From: Aquisalibacillus elongatus
GTDB taxonomy: Bacteria; Bacillota; Bacilli; Bacillales; Alkalibacillaceae
Direction: 5' to 3'
Assembly: GCF_003843875.1 (NCBI RefSeq)
Contig: NZ_RKRF01000009.1
Span: forward strand, 124,001-188,000
DNA length: 64,000 nucleotides
Shown here in pieces: positions 61,064 through 64,000 of the stretch; position 1 is the first letter of the stretch, and every line of letters begins with the position of its first letter. Position numbers and translations under genes: made by a program. The notes beneath the pieces were generated by a model, which did not search any database, was not told where the DNA came from, and worked only from the letters and a program-made list of their open reading frames with translations.

Positions 61064-61765
61064 TTAATAGTTATACTCATAATCTGCTTCAATTATATAC
61101 TCTGATAAATCTGCATTCGAATTCATCACTTGTTCCGGCATGAAATTTAGTGCCCACACTCGAGATACAGTCGGTTCAAGTGTACCAAATTCATCTTTTG
61201 GTAAAATGAATTCTCCATTAGCTAAAATTTCTTCACCGCTTTTATCCTTTACTTTAAGTGTTGCAGTAATATCCCAAATAGGGTGGTGATACCCATTTCT
61301 AATAAACGCTTCAACGGTTAATGTACCATCATCTCTGTAAAAAGCATTAAATCCATTAAATTGGATTGTATCTTCCATTGGATCTCCTAGTTCATTCACC
61401 TTAAGTTGCATTTCATTCTTTACTTCCTCTGACAATTGTGAACCATCAACATCTGGACCAAAATCAAACAATTGTTTAACAGGAACCGATGCGACACCTT
61501 TCCCCTCTTCATCATTGTTCTCTTCGACATCTTCATCATCTTTAGACCCCTGATTTTCATTAGCTGTGTCCTCTTCGTTTGATTCATTTGACTGCTCGTC
61601 CTCAGAGTTATTATCTTCCTCATTTGATTTTTCTTGCTCGTCATCTTCAACTAACTCTTGATTAGGGTCACTTTCCGGTTCCTCTTGAGATGACTTGACT
61701 TCACCATCAGTATTACAAGCTCCTAAAATAAATAGAAGTGAAAATAACATAATAATTTTTTTCAT
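61064..61765 (-). CDS. SLAP-domain lipoprotein
   Basis: 233 aa. Signal MKKIIMLFSLLFILGAC with Cys17 as lipid anchor, about 70 residues of nearly pure Glu/Asp/Asn/Ser, then a SLAP-type domain: IQFNGFNAFYRDDGTLTVEAFIRNGYHHPIWDITATLKVKD, EFGTLEPTVSRVWALNFMPEQV. SLAP domains occur in Bacillaceae surface proteins linked to S-layer or accessory Sec components. Upstream on its strand is a WalR/PhoP-like box (61827-61843). Confidence 0.83.
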   Translation of the reverse strand: MKKIIMLFSLLFILGACNTDGEVKSSQEEPESDPNQELVEDDEQEKSNEEDNNSEDEQSNESNEEDTANENQGSKDDEDVEENNDEEGKGVASVPVKQLFDFGPDVDGSQLSEEVKNEMQLKVNELGDPMEDTIQFNGFNAFYRDDGTLTVEAFIRNGYHHPIWDITATLKVKDKSGEEILANGEFILPKDEFGTLEPTVSRVWALNFMPEQVMNSNADLSEYIIEADYEYNY

Positions 61766-61826
61766 TTGATTTCCTCCTAGTAGTTAAATTAATTCCAAAG
61801 TCGCACTACTACTCTATCAAGTAAGT

Positions 61827-61843
61827 CTTACACAAAAATTACA
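61827..61843 (-). promoter_or_regulatory. WalR/PhoP-like box before the SLAP lipoprotein
   Basis: On the minus strand TGTAAT-TTTTG-TGTAAG, fitting the TGTWAH-N5-TGTWAH pattern, about 62 nt before the SLAP start. A possible -10 TAGAGT follows 10 nt later. Confidence 0.5.
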
Positions 61844-61866
61844 CTTTTCGACTTTATTCGGTAATG

Positions 61867-61897
61867 TGTAAGAATGCTGTAAGACTCAAACTATAAT
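61867..61897 (+). promoter_or_regulatory. WalR/PhoP-like box and promoter of the thioredoxin-like gene
   Basis: TGTAAG-AATGC-TGTAAG (61867-61883), 8 nt before TATAAT (61892-61897), which lies 70 nt before the ATG at 61967. A fourth TGTAAGA is at 61947. Confidence 0.5.
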
Positions 61898-61966
61898 ATT
61901 AATTTAAGATAAACCTATTAGATTTAGGTGTTTTGAACTAATAATTTGTAAGAGGATTGAGAGATA

Positions 61967-62769
61967 ATGAAAATAATGATCAAAATGACCTTTGTATCCT
62001 TAGTCATTCTAGTTGCCTTTCTACTGATTAACTCAAATGTTAATAACCAACAAGTCAAAACACAAACAAACTTAAATTCCAAAAATCATTCATTATACTC
62101 TTTTAAAATTGAAAACAAAAATCCAGCTATCGTTAACAAATTAATCACTAGCAAAGAGAAAGAATTAGAACAAACAAAAAGAACTCTGAAAATAAAGAAG
62201 TAACGAAAAAGAATGAGGAAGAGAAAATTAATAAAGAGGAAACCACTCAGGTAACAGTTAAAGATCAAGAGCAACAAAAGGTACAAAACAAGAAAAAAGA
62301 TACCGCTTCTCATAGAGTTGCCAAACAAGTAAAGAAGGAGGAAAAAGATCAAAATTTAGTAGTAAAAGAGTCAACTAAGAAAGAAAAAGCCGATTCCTCT
62401 ACAAATGAAGAAAAGTCTAAAATTAAAAAAACAGATCATGCTACTTCCTCAGGAAAAATTTATTCATTAAAGAGTGAAGAGCAATTTTTCAATCTTATAA
62501 ACAATAATCAAATCGTAGCGCTGTTTCATAGTGATACTTGTCCGTATTCTCCAGCAGTATTAGCCAAAAAGAATGAACTAGCTAATCATTTCGCACCCTT
62601 TGATTTAGTGCTTGTCGATATTGATAATTTTCCTGGAATATCTAAAGTTTACGGAAATATAACTCCTAATTTATTAGGGTTCAATCATGGTAATTATGAA
62701 TTCTCAGCAAAAGGTGAAGGTATCGCTAATGAAGAGTTTTTAGAGTGGTTTACTCAAAAATTTAAATAA
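61967..62769 (+). pseudogene. Thioredoxin-like envelope protein, frameshifted
   Basis: Frame 1 from ATG 61967 encodes a signal anchor (MKIMIKMTFVSLVILVAFLLI) and stops at 62203 after IKK. A second frame, open from about 62180, continues with a long Lys/Glu-rich linker (ENKEVTKKNEEEKINKEETT) and a thioredoxin-like fold: IVALFHSDTCPYSPAVLAKKN (CPYS active-site type), LVLVDIDNF, ITPNLLGFNHG, ending TQKFK at 62767. Adding one A to the A5 tract in ACAAAAAGAAC near 62175-62182 joins them (267 aa). Mutation, read error or frameshifting are all possible. The second Cys of CxxC is Ser. Confidence 0.7.
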
Positions 62770-62818
62770 TAGTGAGTGCACACTGATAATAAAACCATAT
62801 TTTAGAGCAAATAAAGAA

Positions 62819-62841
62819 GCTTTTGCGCTATGCGCAAAAGC
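62819..62841 (-). terminator. Hairpin after the ferric reductase gene
   Basis: Perfect 10-bp stem GCTTTTGCGC/GCGCAAAAGC with a 3-nt loop; minus-strand tail TTCTTTATTTG. Ends the iron operon. Confidence 0.7.
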
Positions 62842-62848
62842 CTCCTCT

Positions 62849-63634
62849 CTATTGTGTACTTTTCACCGTCTCAAACGGTAGTGGTTTGGCTGCGTCCTCT
62901 GGGGATTTCGGACAGGTGGAGCAGCACTTACGATCCGAGTTGGCGCCGTAATAGAAGCAGCATGTGCGGCGAATGCGTGTTCCGTCGACTTGAATGCGGC
63001 GACCCCAATAGAAATTCGTCAGTTGGTTGCAATCATCGGTGAATGCGTTCGCTGACAGACCTCGGATTAGGTATTCGTAATCTTCTTCTACACGCTTAGC
63101 AACATGTGAAAAGCGTTCTTCTTTTAATTTTTTCTCGTATAACCAATAAACATAAATCGCGATGTTCTCCCAAAGGTTCGGTCGAGGCACTCGTGAGACT
63201 TTGTTAAAGACGTTGACGAGTTTGTCCAGTTTTTGAAAAATTTCTTCGGTTAACACCTGGCGTTCCGTCTCTCGTCTTTCTTCAGACATCTTTTCAACCG
63301 ATAGTTGGTCCATATAGAGATTAGGCAACCACTTATCACCGACCGTATTCGAGACAAGGCCTGCACGGTTAAAGGTCATGTCCAACTTCATATCATGTAC
63401 CGTCATCAGGTAAAGAGCCGGTAATGCGATATTGAAGCCAAGTCGCTTCATAAGCTGGGAGCCTGCGACAAAAATGCTTTCAGTATTGAATTCATGCTTA
63501 ATGTCTTGCAAATAGTTCCGTAAGTATTCCTCATCCATAAGCTGATCCAATTTAACCGAAACATTTTCGGCATAATCAACCATTCTGAAGTTGTCTTTTA
63601 GATAAATTTTTTCTGATTTCAACAGTTGTGTCAT
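62849..63634 (-). CDS. FhuF-like (2Fe-2S) ferric-siderophore reductase
   Basis: 261 aa. The C-terminus has CCFYYGANSDRKCCSTCP, giving the CC-x10-C...C cluster motif of FhuF-type reductases, preceded by NQLTNFYWGRRIQVDGTRIRRT, a typical FhuF region. Releases iron from imported siderophore by reduction in the cytoplasm. It lies 27 nt after the FecCD-type permease gene, so it belongs to an iron-uptake operon entering from the right. Confidence 0.82.
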   Translation of the reverse strand: MTQLLKSEKIYLKDNFRMVDYAENVSVKLDQLMDEEYLRNYLQDIKHEFNTESIFVAGSQLMKRLGFNIALPALYLMTVHDMKLDMTFNRAGLVSNTVGDKWLPNLYMDQLSVEKMSEERRETERQVLTEEIFQKLDKLVNVFNKVSRVPRPNLWENIAIYVYWLYEKKLKEERFSHVAKRVEEDYEYLIRGLSANAFTDDCNQLTNFYWGRRIQVDGTRIRRTCCFYYGANSDRKCCSTCPKSPEDAAKPLPFETVKSTQ

Positions 63635-63661
63635 GTGAAAACACCCTTTGTTGTTTATTAG

Positions 63662-64000
63662 TTATTTACGAGTTTTGAATAACAAGTAGATAAAATATGG
63701 TGCACCGATAAGTGATGTGAAAACACCTGCTGGCAGATCCTGTGGTGCAAAGGCTGTTCTTGCAATGAGGTCTGCGATGACGACAATAATTGCGCCAATA
63801 AGCGCGGATACTGGAATTAACGCGCCAAATACAGAACCGACTAATCGTTTGGCGATATGAGGTGCCATAAGCCCGACGAACCCAATTCCGCCTGCGAATG
63901 CGACGGAACCGCCAGCTAGTGCTGTTGCTAAAACGAGTAATATGAGTCGGTCTTTCTGCACGGTTGCACCGGCGTTAGTCGCAAGGTCATCCCCTAGCGA
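63662..64000 (-). CDS. FecCD family iron-siderophore ABC permease (5' end outside window)
   Basis: The visible 112 C-terminal residues contain GSVAFAGGIGFVGLMAPHIAKRLVG, the cytoplasmic-loop signature of BtuC/FecD permeases, then PVSALIGAIIVVIADLIART and QDLPAGVFTSLIGAPYFIYLLFKTRK, the standard end. The frame runs open to the edge (SLGDDLATNAGATVQKDRL). Imports Fe(III)-siderophores with an ATPase and binding protein presumably further right. Confidence 0.92.
   Translation of the reverse strand, partial: SLGDDLATNAGATVQKDRLILLVLATALAGGSVAFAGGIGFVGLMAPHIAKRLVGSVFGALIPVSALIGAIIVVIADLIARTAFAPQDLPAGVFTSLIGAPYFIYLLFKTRK

Noticed and set aside
62086-62352. Minus-strand hydrophobic frame opposite the Lys/Glu-rich linker
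   Set aside because: Hydrophobicity is the mirror of AAA/GAA codons on the plus strand; no ribosome site.
1-64000. Defence island, prophage, CRISPR or biosynthetic cluster
   Set aside because: Looked for nucleases with methylases, cas genes, repeats with regular spacers, integrases and megasynthases; only isolated NERD and Mrr-like proteins were found.

Overview
The window looks like chromosome of a low-GC, spore-former-type Firmicute of the family Bacillaceae, probably a salt- or alkali-tolerant genus. Supporting signs are strong AAGGAGG-type ribosome sites, frequent GTG/TTG starts, lipoproteins with very acidic linkers, and Bacillaceae-specific families (YndJ, conserved virulence factor C, SLAP-domain and TIGR04104 proteins, an MhqR-type operator). 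I cannot name the species. I saw no rRNA, tRNA, CRISPR array, prophage or insertion sequence.

Layout. 1-4.1 kb: sbcCD (sbcC cut by the left edge). 4.3-8.2 kb: a TAXI-type TRAP uptake operon with a terminator hairpin inside the start of its DUF1850 gene. 8.3-11.7 kb: two acetyltransferases, a drug-efflux-type MFS pump and small membrane proteins. 11.7-17.4 kb: a GGDEF cyclase with 7TM sensor, a membrane-anchored Mrr-like protein, a SIMPL protein, a lipoprotein with an ECF-type promoter, a GNAT and a HIT protein. 17.5-20.5 kb: an ECF sigma/membrane anti-sigma pair and an XRE regulator/membrane protein pair. 20.5-31.6 kb: HAD phosphatase, TetR regulator, patatin, several membrane proteins, flavin reductase, YjiH and an EmrB-type pump. 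31.7-38.5 kb: a carbohydrate cluster (Gfo/Idh dehydrogenase, ribose-type ABC importer, LacI regulator, divergent sugar isomerase) with three LacI/cre-like operators. 38.5-42.6 kb: an MhqO-like dioxygenase, then a second ECF sigma/anti-sigma pair preceded by a lipoprotein. 42.7-47.2 kb: DMT exporter and an M20 amidohydrolase with a YfcC carrier. 47.3-54.6 kb: frameshifted DUF2804 gene, YndJ and many small membrane or acetyltransferase genes. 54.7-62.8 kb: CvfC, a TPR protein, an S41 protease, a hydrolase/DNA-binding fusion, a NERD nuclease-like operon, a SLAP lipoprotein and a frameshifted thioredoxin-like gene. 62.8-64 kb: ferric-siderophore reductase and an iron ABC permease (cut by the right edge).

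The most interesting signals lie between the genes. (1) Four copies of an intergenic repeat built on a ~21-nt period (GGTCTGAAA boxes), and a second, different 21-nt array (CGCATA boxes). (2) Four ECF-type promoters: one before each of two lipoprotein genes and one before each sigma gene, which suggests a cell-envelope stress circuit. (3) WalR/PhoP-like direct repeats before the NERD, SLAP-lipoprotein and thioredoxin-like genes. At the protein level the oddest item is an alpha/beta hydrolase whose catalytic His appears to be Asn, fused to a winged-helix DNA-binding domain.
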